Source: Ignavibacteriales bacterium (GTDB lineage: Bacteria; Bacteroidota; Ignavibacteria; UBA10030). Taken from it: a stretch of 64,000 nt of DNA. A program made the position numbers and the translations under genes. This document shows, in pieces, positions 26,531 to 36,559 of the stretch. The notes under the pieces were generated by a model. The model saw nothing but the letters and a program-made list of their open reading frames with translations. It did no database searches and was not told the DNA's origin. The stretch is taken from positions 1 to 64,000 of the forward strand of contig JAPLFR010000002.1 of the NCBI GenBank assembly GCA_026390575.1, given 5' to 3'. How positions within the stretch are numbered: position 1 is the stretch's first letter; every line of letters begins with the position of its first letter.

Positions 26531-27637
26531 TTATTTCTTCATTGATTCTAAAATTGATTGAACGATAAATTTCTGCTGATCTTCGTCAAGTTCTGTATGC
26601 ATCGGTAACGAAAGAACTTCGTCCGTCGCATTCTCGGTTATCGGAAATGCGCCTTTGGGTTTCCCTGCCGCTTTATACGCTTCCTGCATATGCAAAGATA
26701 TTGGATAGTAAATACCATACGGAATTTTTTTCTCACTCAGAGATTGTGCAACACGATCTCGATTTTTAATTCGAATTGTGTATTGATGGAAGACATGCCT
26801 GCCGTATGGCGCTTCAAACGGGATCTCGACATCGGACCCAACAAACAATCGATTGTAGACGAGAGCCGCCTTACGTCGTGAGTCAATCCACTGATCTAAA
26901 TAGCGAAGTTTCACACGCAGCATCGCGGCTTGCAATGCATCCAATCTGCTGTTCACACCAATAATTTCATGTTTATAGCGTACGCGCGATCCGTGTACAA
27001 CAATCATCCGCAGCTTCTCTGCTAAAACCGCATCATTTGTTACGACCATACCGGCATCACCAAACGCACCGAGATTTTTGCTAGGGAAGAAACTGAGGCA
27101 GCCCATCGCGCCAATGCCGCCAACTTTTTTACCCTTATAGTCAGCGCCAATTGCCTGACACATATCTTCTATCATGGGAATATTGTATTGACGTGCAATT
27201 GTTACCAGCGGATCCATATCCACGGTTTGCCCGTACAAATGCACCGGAATAATCGCTTTCGTCTTTTTTGTGACCACTGCCCCTATCTTTGATGGATCAA
27301 GATTAAAAGTCTTCGGATCTATATCGACATAAATCGGCTTGGCACCAAGTAACATAATTGTTTCAATAGTAGCAGCGAATGTGAATGGCGTCGTGATCAC
27401 TTCATCCCCCTGCCCAATTCCCAGTGCCATCATCGATACCATGAGTGCATCGGTGCCGGAAGCACATCCAATTCCATGATTCACATGCAGGTACTGCGCA
27501 ATTTCATTTTCAAACTCCAATACTTCTTTACCGAGAATATATTGTCCCGATTCAATCACTTTGATTGCAGCTTCGTCTATTTCTTTCTTTATCTTCTTGT
27601 ACTGACCGACAACATCAACCATATGAATTGGTTTCAT
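26531..27637 (-). CDS. DegT/DnrJ/EryC1-family sugar aminotransferase
   Basis: A 368-residue PLP enzyme. The Schiff-base lysine is K187 in SFFPSKNLGAFGD. GCASGTDAL binds the cofactor phosphate, MIEDMCQAIGA contains the conserved Asp, and GVNSRLDALQAAML is the family's C-terminal landmark. It aminates a keto nucleotide sugar; the closest sense is a WbpE/WlaK-like 3-keto or 4-keto aminotransferase. This fits a glycan containing an amino sugar. It is 73 bp downstream of the sugar transferase gene. Confidence 0.93.
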   Translation of the reverse strand: MKPIHMVDVVGQYKKIKKEIDEAAIKVIESGQYILGKEVLEFENEIAQYLHVNHGIGCASGTDALMVSMMALGIGQGDEVITTPFTFAATIETIMLLGAKPIYVDIDPKTFNLDPSKIGAVVTKKTKAIIPVHLYGQTVDMDPLVTIARQYNIPMIEDMCQAIGADYKGKKVGGIGAMGCLSFFPSKNLGAFGDAGMVVTNDAVLAEKLRMIVVHGSRVRYKHEIIGVNSRLDALQAAMLRVKLRYLDQWIDSRRKAALVYNRLFVGSDVEIPFEAPYGRHVFHQYTIRIKNRDRVAQSLSEKKIPYGIYYPISLHMQEAYKAAGKPKGAFPITENATDEVLSLPMHTELDEDQQKFIVQSILESMKK

Positions 27638-27710
27638 TCAGATTTCTTTCAAGCTAATTCTGTAAATTTTATCTGCCTTTTTACTTATACCTTTGAACTT
27701 TTTTACTATT

Positions 27711-29129
27711 TTAAGCGTGCCCTTTTCCTGTAATCATCACATAAATAGTGTTAAAAAGAATTTTCAAATCCAAGCGCCAAGAAATATTTTCAATATAGAA
27801 TAAATCGTATTTAATCTTTGCGCGCACATCCTCCATATTTTCGTCATATTTATGTTTCACTTGCGCCCAACCTGTAATGCCAGGCCGCACACGATGACGG
27901 TGGTTGTAGAGCGGAATTTCTTTCGTTAATTTATCCACGAAAAATGGACGCTCAGGCCGTGGCCCTACTAAACTCATATCTCCCGTAAATACATTGAAAA
28001 ACTGGGGAACTTCATCAAGATGCGTTTTCCGAAGAATGCGTCCGGCAGTCGTCACGCGCGGATCGTTCTTTCCAGCCCAGATTGGTCCAGACTTTTTTTC
28101 TGCATCCAAGCGCATCGAGCGAAACTTCAATATCTTAAAATGAGTACTATTCTTTCCAACACGCACCTGGCGATAGAGTACAGGACCTCGAGAATCAAGT
28201 TTTATGAAACACGCGATAAGAATCCAGAGTGGAAGTCCGGCAAGCAGTACTGTAAAAGAAAAAAGAATATCGAGTGCGCGTTTTGCTGTTTCTTCCCACG
28301 GCTTCATCAACTGTGGTCGCACTTCCATAAGCGGCAAACCATAGAGAGAACTGATGCGTGCCTGCCCGCTGACAATATCGTATAAATCCGGCATTATTTT
28401 CATGCCTACGTCAACAGAATCACATTGACGCAATATATCGCTCAGTTGTTTTCGTTCGGAGGGATCAAGCCCAATCAGTACTTCACTGATTACGTGCTTC
28501 TTGATAAGCACAGATAATTCCTTCATCGTTCCCACAATTGAGATGCCTTTGTAAGTGTTCCCTTTCGTGCGAAGATCAGGTGCACTCTTTGCTCCTACTT
28601 TCACAAATCCAATTACTTTATATCCCAAAGCCGGATATTTCAGCACCATATCACACAACTCAAAAGCTTTATCTGACCATCCGACAATAATTGTGTTGCG
28701 CAGTCCGACTCCGGCTAAGAGTAATCTCCGTTGAACAAATCGTCTCGTTATTCTACCGATGACAACTAAGACCATCAGAACAAACCAATATCCAAAAATC
28801 ACAAGCCGGTAATGTACAATAGTATCACTGGATTTATCATCAAGAAAAATTAAAGAGAACAATATCAGTGTACCAATAATAGTTACTCTGACTATCGTGA
28901 GAATCTCATCGATGCGGGATTGCTCATACCATGAATGATAAAGGCCAAAGATACTAAACCAGATAAGCCAGTACACACAAACGAACGCCATGGGCAATAG
29001 AAAATCCGGTTCAATGCTGTAAGGAATCCATCCGCTTCGCACACGAAAATAATAATATGCGAAATATGCAAGATTGATGGTGAGAACATCAATTAACAAC
29101 GTAGTGATTTGTTCACGCCGGGAGTTCAT
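27711..29129 (-). CDS. Polyprenyl-phosphate sugar phosphotransferase (WbaP/WcaJ-like)
   Basis: A 472-residue protein with four to five N-terminal membrane helices (about 8-125), a Rossmann-like CoA_binding_3 domain (about 140-260) and a full C-terminal catalytic domain. The latter has [22 protein letters not shown], the Asp-Glu pair in [20 protein letters not shown] and PGITGWAQV. It transfers a sugar-1-phosphate from a nucleotide sugar to undecaprenyl phosphate, starting repeat-unit assembly at the inner membrane. Its ATG overlaps the wecB stop (ATGA). Confidence 0.95.
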   Translation of the reverse strand: MNSRREQITTLLIDVLTINLAYFAYYYFRVRSGWIPYSIEPDFLLPMAFVCVYWLIWFSIFGLYHSWYEQSRIDEILTIVRVTIIGTLILFSLIFLDDKSSDTIVHYRLVIFGYWFVLMVLVVIGRITRRFVQRRLLLAGVGLRNTIIVGWSDKAFELCDMVLKYPALGYKVIGFVKVGAKSAPDLRTKGNTYKGISIVGTMKELSVLIKKHVISEVLIGLDPSERKQLSDILRQCDSVDVGMKIMPDLYDIVSGQARISSLYGLPLMEVRPQLMKPWEETAKRALDILFSFTVLLAGLPLWILIACFIKLDSRGPVLYRQVRVGKNSTHFKILKFRSMRLDAEKKSGPIWAGKNDPRVTTAGRILRKTHLDEVPQFFNVFTGDMSLVGPRPERPFFVDKLTKEIPLYNHRHRVRPGITGWAQVKHKYDENMEDVRAKIKYDLFYIENISWRLDLKILFNTIYVMITGKGHA

Positions 29130-30292
29130 GAAATCGTTGTCGTGTGATGCGTCAAAATGTCTAAAATCTTTTCCGATGCATGACCATCGCCGTATGGATT
29201 TTTAACAAGATCATGCTTAATGTTTCCTTCAACGGTGCGCTGGATTGCACCAAGGATTTTTGCAACATCCGTACCGACAAGCTCGGACATTCCAAGATTG
29301 ACGCTTTCCATCCGTTCCGTAACTTCACGCATGACAATGCAATGTTTCCCAAATGATGGGGCTTCTTCCTGAATACCTCCGGAATCCGTAAGCACAAATT
29401 CGCAATGCTTCATCAGCGTAAGCAATTCAAGATACGGAATTGGTGCAATGAGTTTTACATTTGGTATATCTCCTAATAATTCATGCACAGGACCTTTTAC
29501 GTTCGGATTGAGATGCACAGGATAGATAAAATAGAACTGAGGATATCGAATTGCGCATTCGCGGATTGCTGTACAAATGTTTTGAAATCCACCGCCGAAA
29601 CTCTCGCGTCTATGAGCAGTGATAAGTGCAAACGGCTTTTTTATATCAGGGGATATTGTTTCGAGCTTATTCAGATCATGCTTTTCTTGTATCAACCTCA
29701 GCGCATCTACAACAGTATTGCCAATGACATATAACGTCGAATCCTTTGCTCCTTCTCGTTCTAAGTTAAGACGCGAATCCTCAGTTGGACATAAATTATA
29801 CATCGATACAACACTAATAAGCCGCCTGTTGCATTCTTCAGGGTATGGTGCGTCCATGTTAAATGTTCGCAGGCCGGCTTCAATGTGAGCAACTTGCACT
29901 TTCATATTAAATGCACAGATCGCGGTCATTGCCGCGGTGGTGGTATCTCCCTGTACCATGACGATATCCGGTTTCACCTTCTCAATGACCGGCGGGAGTT
30001 TGGCAAACACAGATTCGCAAATCATATTCAGTGTTTGGTTGGGACGCATTATCTGAAGATCATCGTCTGGTTGAACTCCAAATATGGACAATGCTTCCAT
30101 CGCCATAGTCTTATGCTGACCTGTAAGGCAATAAACGACCTTTATATCTTTTCGCTTTCTAGCTTCTATGACAACTGGGATAGTCTTAATAATTTCAGGG
30201 CGAGTACCGGCAACAATAAGGAGAGTTTTCAATAATTCTTTCTCTTTAATCTTTCTGGGAGTCTCAATAGTATTAGTATTAATAGGAGTCAC
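29126..30292 (-). CDS. wecB: UDP-N-acetylglucosamine 2-epimerase (non-hydrolysing)
   Basis: A 388-residue enzyme. KTLLIVAGTRPEIIKTIPV, TGQHK, VQGDTTTA, HIEAGLRT, PEECNRRL, TAHRRESFG and TDSGGIQEEAPS are all family signatures. It converts UDP-GlcNAc to UDP-ManNAc for envelope glycans. The frame begins with GTG at 30292. A TTG at 30232 would give the more usual MKTLL start, so the first ~20 residues are uncertain. The stop overlaps the sugar transferase start by four bases. Confidence 0.95.
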   Translation of the reverse strand: MTPINTNTIETPRKIKEKELLKTLLIVAGTRPEIIKTIPVVIEARKRKDIKVVYCLTGQHKTMAMEALSIFGVQPDDDLQIMRPNQTLNMICESVFAKLPPVIEKVKPDIVMVQGDTTTAAMTAICAFNMKVQVAHIEAGLRTFNMDAPYPEECNRRLISVVSMYNLCPTEDSRLNLEREGAKDSTLYVIGNTVVDALRLIQEKHDLNKLETISPDIKKPFALITAHRRESFGGGFQNICTAIRECAIRYPQFYFIYPVHLNPNVKGPVHELLGDIPNVKLIAPIPYLELLTLMKHCEFVLTDSGGIQEEAPSFGKHCIVMREVTERMESVNLGMSELVGTDVAKILGAIQRTVEGNIKHDLVKNPYGDGHASEKILDILTHHTTTIS

Positions 30293-30461
30293 CTTCTTTT
30301 AGAAAATAAGAAATTCTTTCAAGGAATTCATCTTTTTAGGAAGATTTCACGAGGTGGAAAAGATTTACTGATGCGCAGCGTATGTTTTTATTAAAAAGGT
30401 TTGCTATTCATCAAGCAAGGTGCGTGAGCTAAATAAATGCGCTTTCATTATCTTGAAGAAA

Positions 30462-32729
30462 TCATTTGGGAGAATAACAGATCCATCCGCATTCAGGAGG
30501 AAGAATCATCGGTTCTGAAGGTTTCACTCCCACACCCTGAGTAAGAACTCCTCCAAGAATTATATTATAATTATACCATCCATGGGGGAAAAGTCCTCTG
30601 ATTATCCAATTACCAGCACTATCGGGGCTTCTATTAATATAAACTACTACGCCATGATCATACTCAATTCTCACTCGTCCCATAAAATCCTTAGAATGTA
30701 TATCAGCAAATTCGTTCGGGTGATCGGCAATGTATTGTGAGGCTGTTTTCGCTATTCCGATCGAATCATAGTACATAATGCTAACCGGTTTTGCATCTGT
30801 AAGAAGTTTTTGCATCGGTAGCACGTGTCGATATTCCAGAATAATTTGTTTCAGAGAATGATCCTGCCAATCGGATGCACTTTTTGTAACTAATCCTCCA
30901 TGCCCATAAGCGAGTTCTGTCGCAATAAAAGGCAACAACTGTTTCTCAGAGAACGATGTATCCAACAAACTCCCATAGAAATCGTAAATGTGGCCAGCTC
31001 CATGATAAGAAGATTTCGATCTGAGTTTGTTGAGATGAAAATCTATGAACAGCGGAGCATGATATCCATTATAATAATTGTCATAGTAGGATTTGTTGCG
31101 GGACTGAGATTGTCCAGGTGGATTAGGAACCGCAGTATATATCCTAGCTTCAAAATCATCGAAGTATCCAGCATAAAGGAAGTGATTTCCACCTTCACCT
31201 TGAGTCGGTCCATTGTTTGTCTGTTTTCTTAATATGTCGGGAATCCTTCGGTAGTTGCGCAATGTATAGAGGAACTTGCCAGAATTTTCTCCAAGACTCT
31301 TGTCAAAATCGACATAGCTCTTGCTTTCATCTCCCATTAACGGTCCAGAAGGAGATGTTGAGCTTGTGACGTCGAGGTAACTCCAATCCGCACCATAGTT
31401 ATGATAAATTGCAGCGGAGACCCGCGTTCCAATATCAAGAATACGAGATGGCTTGATAGCATATGCGAATTCACTGTTACAGTTTGGCCCAAACGCCATC
31501 GCAAATTTATTATTGGGGAGTTTCGAAACACACGTACTGTCCACCTGGATCAAAATCTCGGCTCCTGTCCGATATTTGAAATACATATCGACATAATTTT
31601 GATGAAGAGCAAATGTGAATCCGTGTTGATGCGCTTTATCTCGAATGTTTTTCATTACTTCATTGCCGCCGCCGCCCCAGCTCTGCCACTCCAGATGAGG
31701 GCAAGCATCATTCCCTCCAATGTAATCGTTTGCCGGAAGCACATTCGGATTTCCTGCGTCGTCCCCCGACCACCACCAGTCTTTTATGAGGAGAGCAATA
31801 TTGGTGATCCCGAGCTTTCCCAAACTATCCAGATAACAAGAGAGTGAATTGTCACCAAGCCATGGTTTTAAGATCCATGGGAAAGGCGGTTGAAAACTAA
31901 CAACAATCTTGTCTTGCATTTTATCTTTGTGCGGTGCTATTGGTCCTACGACATTAGGCATAACCTCATTTACGTCCTGAGACGTCGTGAGATATATTCT
32001 TTCCTGTATCCGATGACGTGTTCCATCAGTATTCGGGAAGTAATCGACTCTTTGTGCATAAGCACTATCAGTTAATGATTTTGTGAGTGGATACATCCTT
32101 GAACAATTAGTTCTTTCCCAATCGAAAAACATTGATGTGAAGCTCGATGAATTTTTCTCATAGAGTAAATTTGTTAATGTCAGGTATGGAACAGGAACCA
32201 CAAATACGCTATTTTCAGAACTCTTTGCATATCCCAAAGTAATACCGGATCCCATCGGATCATTATCGTCGGTACCGACAATATCAATTATCAAAGTTCT
32301 TCCTTTGATATGAAATTTCATCCAATAACTATAGAGGGAATTTCGTTGATTGTATATCGTCCATAAAAAGGCAACACTATCTTTATCAATAATCCGATTT
32401 TTCAGTAGATATGTGAGTTCGTTATTCAGTGGAGTTAGAATTTCTTGATGATCAGAGACGAGAACTCCACCACACTTTGCTGGATGGAAATAACTCTGTC
32501 CATTTGCAGATGCTGAGAGCCCGTCAAATGTTCCCCGTTGATTTTCATATTTGTACAACGGAATATCTTCAAACCAGAATGTAACTGAACTGCTATCAGT
32601 TGAAAAGTCAATTCTGTTTGTGCCAAGAACCTGCGTGGGCTGTGGTGTAGTTTGGGAAAAAGAGATTCCAGTATACATTATTGAAAAGATTAAAGCCAAC
32701 AAGCGATAATTGCAATTTAAGGTTTTCAT
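30462..32729 (-). CDS. Secreted protein, putative TIM-barrel glycoside hydrolase
   Basis: The start at 32729 is preferred: GGA lies seven bases upstream and MKTLNCNYRLLALIFSIMY gives a signal peptide ending FSQ. The product has 755 residues. The N-terminal ~240 residues are beta-rich and resemble a carbohydrate-binding or galactose-mutarotase-like domain. The middle has barrel-like strands ending in acidic residues, such as IALLIKDWWWSGDD, HQNYVDMY and ADWSYLDVTSS, then a beta tail. The overall plan recalls GH101/GH129-type or related uncharacterised hydrolases. The catalytic pair cannot be assigned. No T9SS tail is present. It follows a T9SS protein gene by 47 bp and interrupts the polysaccharide locus, so the substrate may be the cell's own glycan. 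Confidence 0.7.
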   Translation of the reverse strand: MKTLNCNYRLLALIFSIMYTGISFSQTTPQPTQVLGTNRIDFSTDSSSVTFWFEDIPLYKYENQRGTFDGLSASANGQSYFHPAKCGGVLVSDHQEILTPLNNELTYLLKNRIIDKDSVAFLWTIYNQRNSLYSYWMKFHIKGRTLIIDIVGTDDNDPMGSGITLGYAKSSENSVFVVPVPYLTLTNLLYEKNSSSFTSMFFDWERTNCSRMYPLTKSLTDSAYAQRVDYFPNTDGTRHRIQERIYLTTSQDVNEVMPNVVGPIAPHKDKMQDKIVVSFQPPFPWILKPWLGDNSLSCYLDSLGKLGITNIALLIKDWWWSGDDAGNPNVLPANDYIGGNDACPHLEWQSWGGGGNEVMKNIRDKAHQHGFTFALHQNYVDMYFKYRTGAEILIQVDSTCVSKLPNNKFAMAFGPNCNSEFAYAIKPSRILDIGTRVSAAIYHNYGADWSYLDVTSSTSPSGPLMGDESKSYVDFDKSLGENSGKFLYTLRNYRRIPDILRKQTNNGPTQGEGGNHFLYAGYFDDFEARIYTAVPNPPGQSQSRNKSYYDNYYNGYHAPLFIDFHLNKLRSKSSYHGAGHIYDFYGSLLDTSFSEKQLLPFIATELAYGHGGLVTKSASDWQDHSLKQIILEYRHVLPMQKLLTDAKPVSIMYYDSIGIAKTASQYIADHPNEFADIHSKDFMGRVRIEYDHGVVVYINRSPDSAGNWIIRGLFPHGWYNYNIILGGVLTQGVGVKPSEPMILPPECGWICYSPK

Positions 32730-32776
32730 ACACATTTCCTTTATTGCTGTGATAAGCCCTTGATTGTAAACACGCA

Positions 32777-35290
32777 CTATCGCAGCAGTAGTAATTTCTT
32801 TGTTTGTATAAAACTACCCGATTGCAATTTGTACAAATATACTCCGCTTGCCAATCCTCGACCATCGAATGTCTTTTCGTAACTTCCCGGTCTCATCTCC
32901 TCATTTACCAATGTTGCCACTTCTCTACCGAGAAGATCGAAGACTTTCAGTGATACAAAACTTGTCAAAGGAACATCAAAACTTATAATTGTCCCTGGAT
33001 TGAATGGATTGGGATAGTTCTGGCTTAAAGAATATTGAGTAATTACTGACTTCTCTCCGTAACCTGAAATACTTATGCCATAAGGCCCTATCTGGAAATT
33101 TCCAATCTTAAACCGATAGATAGCAATAATTGAATGATTACCATGAGATTGCGGATTAAATCGAATTGTGTCAAATATTGTCGAATTAGATGCTATAGTT
33201 CCAATTGGCATCAAAGCAAATCTGTACGAAAGATCAGGAACAGAAAAATCTCTAATAATTTCCAAGTCTATATTATTCAGATTCGTTATAGTTAGTATTG
33301 TATCATGGTATTCACCGATACGTACTTTTCCAAAATTAATGTTTGTGGCACTGATTACAACCTGCGGAGAGACACACAGACCAGAAATAATAACTTTATA
33401 CGGCCCGGTTTGGGTAACTCCGTCATCAAACATATATCTTATTGACATAGCATGATTACCCAAAGTTTTAGGTGCAAAATGAATAGTATCAAAGATACTT
33501 GCATTTGGTCCGACCGTACCAATTGGCCCGGTCGGCACTATAAACGATGAATCAAAATTTAAAAACTCTCTTGTAATATTTTGAGGAACACCTGTTAAAT
33601 TAGAAATTGGTATAATATTATCCGCATATTCACCGATAGCCTTGCTTCCAAAATCAATCGTAGATTCACCAGACATAGTAATAGGCATGCCAATTCCACT
33701 AAGCCAAACCGTATCAATTGCAGGTATTATATCATTAGGTTCTGTTGACCGGGATGAATAAATAATATAGCCAGTATGCATACCTGCCGTTCGCGGAATA
33801 AATTGAATTTCGTCAGTATAAGTATGGTTGTGATAATCAGCACTGATTGGATTTGGTATATCATTCGGTGTTTTGAATGCGGGATTTGAAGGTTGCCCCC
33901 TTTGAACAATCACATCAGCCATGACAGCTACTATATACAAAACACCTCCTCCAAGCCCATTGACGTCAGCAGTGAATGATAATGAGTGAGAACCAAAAAT
34001 TATTGCTCCTCCACAAATTGGTGCGCTAAAATGAATAACATCAGGTGATGATTTTGAATTGGAATAGATTGAAAAATTAGTGTTTTGATAACGATCCCTA
34101 GCCGTAAGTTCCAACCCTATTTTGCAGAATGCAGTATCCCCGGAATTCACGAATCTACGATCAAAATCCCAAGTCAATAGTGGATACGCCAGCCACTCGG
34201 ACGAAATAGGCGCATTAACTGAATCCACAACGAGTGGTATATTACCAGTGTTAATAATAGATATTGTGGTATCAAGATGTCTTCGCGAGAAGAAAACCTG
34301 ACCGAAATTGATCTGTTTATTTGTTTTCAAAATAGCTTCCATACGTCCTTGTATTGTAATATCAATTGTGTCAGGAGAGGTAACTGACGAACTGGTTATG
34401 ATAATTTTTGATAATGATGTTCCATTCGGAGGAGAAGTATGCTTGATTGATAATACAGCATCACTCATTGGGCCCATAACCAAGAATGAAGGAGTGATCT
34501 TTAACGATGGATTAGTACTTATAATGCTATATATACGAACGAGTTCTGTGCCGTTACACGTTAAAGTGATTGTTGTATCCGTTGGAATACCAGTAAGTGC
34601 ACTGAATGTAATATACCTTGGGAATTTAAGATGAGGGCCTATATAGGAAGGTGAGAATGATATTAAATTATTGCTCCACCACCCTCCTTGAATTCCGTAG
34701 TAGGAGATCCTACCTGTAGATTGTATGACACCTATATCTTTACGAAAATAAATATCACGTTGAGTAGAAGTCATTGCTCCAATATATTTGCTGAATATAA
34801 AATCCTTTGTTGTATCACCATGTAAATATCGAGAGAATATCGAAGAATCGTTGTAACTATAAACATAATATTTCCAAAAAGGGAATACACTATGAATATA
34901 ATATTCATTACCCCAATCAGAAGTTAATAGATAAATTTCATGTTGACCTCTATTCATTTCCACTATTTGAAAATAACTTGTATCGTTCATAGAAATAGGT
35001 GGATAGTTCGTATAATTGAAGTACCAATAACGGGTATAATTTCTCGTCTGCCTAAATTTCCAACTCGTCGAATCTAACGAAGTGATAGAAGAAATAATTT
35101 GGTACTCGGTAGTTCCTGTATCAGTTGTAGATGTGTGGCCCATAGAATACGAATAATTATTAAAACTATAAGTCCATTTATTACCAAATCTCAGTGGAAA
35201 AACATCTGCAAGAGAATCTTGTTGCGCAAAGGAATTATTGATAAAAACCAAAGAGAATAATAAACAGAATTTTATAGTAATGGTTTTCAT
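32777..35290 (-). CDS. T9SS-secreted protein with ASH/choice-of-anchor repeats
   Basis: The start at 35290 gives 837 residues and a signal peptide (MKTITIKFCLLFSLVFINNSF). An N-terminal domain of about 200 residues with many Tyr and Trp is followed by several ~100-residue ASH/HYDIN-like Ig domains. Their recurring signature is a G.V..G...D..I.I.N.....L then F.P...G(N/M)H pattern. The C-terminus is a T9SS sorting domain (NYPNPFNPGTIISF ... YLYKLQSG ... KKLLLLR). It is exported to the cell surface; no enzyme motif is seen. It probably forms a two-gene unit with the hydrolase-like gene downstream. Confidence 0.9.
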   Translation of the reverse strand: MKTITIKFCLLFSLVFINNSFAQQDSLADVFPLRFGNKWTYSFNNYSYSMGHTSTTDTGTTEYQIISSITSLDSTSWKFRQTRNYTRYWYFNYTNYPPISMNDTSYFQIVEMNRGQHEIYLLTSDWGNEYYIHSVFPFWKYYVYSYNDSSIFSRYLHGDTTKDFIFSKYIGAMTSTQRDIYFRKDIGVIQSTGRISYYGIQGGWWSNNLISFSPSYIGPHLKFPRYITFSALTGIPTDTTITLTCNGTELVRIYSIISTNPSLKITPSFLVMGPMSDAVLSIKHTSPPNGTSLSKIIITSSSVTSPDTIDITIQGRMEAILKTNKQINFGQVFFSRRHLDTTISIINTGNIPLVVDSVNAPISSEWLAYPLLTWDFDRRFVNSGDTAFCKIGLELTARDRYQNTNFSIYSNSKSSPDVIHFSAPICGGAIIFGSHSLSFTADVNGLGGGVLYIVAVMADVIVQRGQPSNPAFKTPNDIPNPISADYHNHTYTDEIQFIPRTAGMHTGYIIYSSRSTEPNDIIPAIDTVWLSGIGMPITMSGESTIDFGSKAIGEYADNIIPISNLTGVPQNITREFLNFDSSFIVPTGPIGTVGPNASIFDTIHFAPKTLGNHAMSIRYMFDDGVTQTGPYKVIISGLCVSPQVVISATNINFGKVRIGEYHDTILTITNLNNIDLEIIRDFSVPDLSYRFALMPIGTIASNSTIFDTIRFNPQSHGNHSIIAIYRFKIGNFQIGPYGISISGYGEKSVITQYSLSQNYPNPFNPGTIISFDVPLTSFVSLKVFDLLGREVATLVNEEMRPGSYEKTFDGRGLASGVYLYKLQSGSFIQTKKLLLLR

Positions 35291-35566
35291 GGATTGCTTA
35301 CATCTCGTGAAAGGTTTTGTAAATATCTCAGTAGCTGCAAATCCCTTCACATTGCATACGTACATGCATAATTCAGTCAGGAAATAATTCCTTTTTGAAT
35401 TATACGTGCGCCCAGTTACTTTGTTTACAACGACAGCGACATGATATCATTGGTGGAGCTATTTTACCAAATTCTGCTTCAAACTGCAAGGCAGAGTCAA
35501 GAGGTCATGAATGGTTGATAACTACAAAGAAGGAAGGTGTTAAGAATTTGCTAATTAAATAATTTT

Positions 35567-36559
35567 TTACTCGGATGATTCTGATTCGTCATCCGCTCTT
35601 GCTCCACCAGCTTTATACCACTTAATATTCTCGTCCAGACCTTCCTTTATGGAATACCGGGGAATAAAACCAAAGTCACGGATTTTATCTGCCTGATGAA
35701 ATGTTGGGACAGTAAATTTTTTCATTCGTGCTGCAGTGAGAGGAAAATCTATGCCTGTCAACTTTCCAACTATATCAAAAATATAACCGCCCGCCTCTGC
35801 CAAGAGCAAAGGGACATACAGTCTCTGCGGCTTACGCCCTGCTTGGGAAGCTATGAGAGCAACCAACTCCCTGGTTTGCATGTGAGGTTCATCTGCATAA
35901 TTGAAAATATGAAGTCCAGCCTCGCATCTATCCTTGAGATAGATCGTAGCATCCACCAAGTTTCTAACATAGGCGATCGATTTGACATTTTCTCCGCTGC
36001 CAACCATTAAAAACCGCCCATCGCAAACTTGACGAATCAAACGGAAAATATTTGCTTTGCTGTGCGGACCAAAGACAACTGTGGGCCGAATAATAATTGC
36101 AGTTCGCGAACTATTTTCCTTAGCCCAGGCAGTTACACATCTTTCGGCGGCTAGTTTTGATGCACCATAATGATTATTTGGCACAGGTGGAGTCTCTTCC
36201 GTTGTATTTGACTGCGCACCATACACGGCAACAGAGCTGTAAAATATGAGCTTTTTAATATTTGCATTCGATGCTTCTTCTAAAATAGCTCTCGTTCCCT
36301 GTTCATTCACTCTAAAATAATCTGATTCAGCAACACCAAAATCTTTATGCTCGGCTGCAAGGTGAATCATGGTATCTACATCTTTCATCGCTTGACGGAC
36401 AATACTTCTCTCGAGAATATTTCCATCGACCTGAACAAATCCAAACAAAATATCTTTTCGAGGCCGGATATCAATACCGCGAACCGTTTCTCCTTTTTCA
36501 AGAAGAACACCTGTAAGGTATTTACCGATAAAACCTGCATTGCCAGTGATGAGTATCAT
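35567..36559 (-). CDS. NAD-dependent nucleotide-sugar epimerase/dehydratase
   Basis: A 330-residue extended SDR. The nucleotide loop is ITGNAGFIGKYL, the active-site Ser is in YSSVAVYG and the Tyr-Lys pair is in HYGASKLA. RPTVVFGP matches the family. UDP-glucose 4-epimerase-like or a related C4-oxidoreductase is possible; substrate unknown. The stop overlaps the next gene's region: the GT4 gene upstream ends at 36556, a four-base overlap with this start, indicating coupling. Confidence 0.9.
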   Translation of the reverse strand: MILITGNAGFIGKYLTGVLLEKGETVRGIDIRPRKDILFGFVQVDGNILERSIVRQAMKDVDTMIHLAAEHKDFGVAESDYFRVNEQGTRAILEEASNANIKKLIFYSSVAVYGAQSNTTEETPPVPNNHYGASKLAAERCVTAWAKENSSRTAIIIRPTVVFGPHSKANIFRLIRQVCDGRFLMVGSGENVKSIAYVRNLVDATIYLKDRCEAGLHIFNYADEPHMQTRELVALIASQAGRKPQRLYVPLLLAEAGGYIFDIVGKLTGIDFPLTAARMKKFTVPTFHQADKIRDFGFIPRYSIKEGLDENIKWYKAGGARADDESESSE

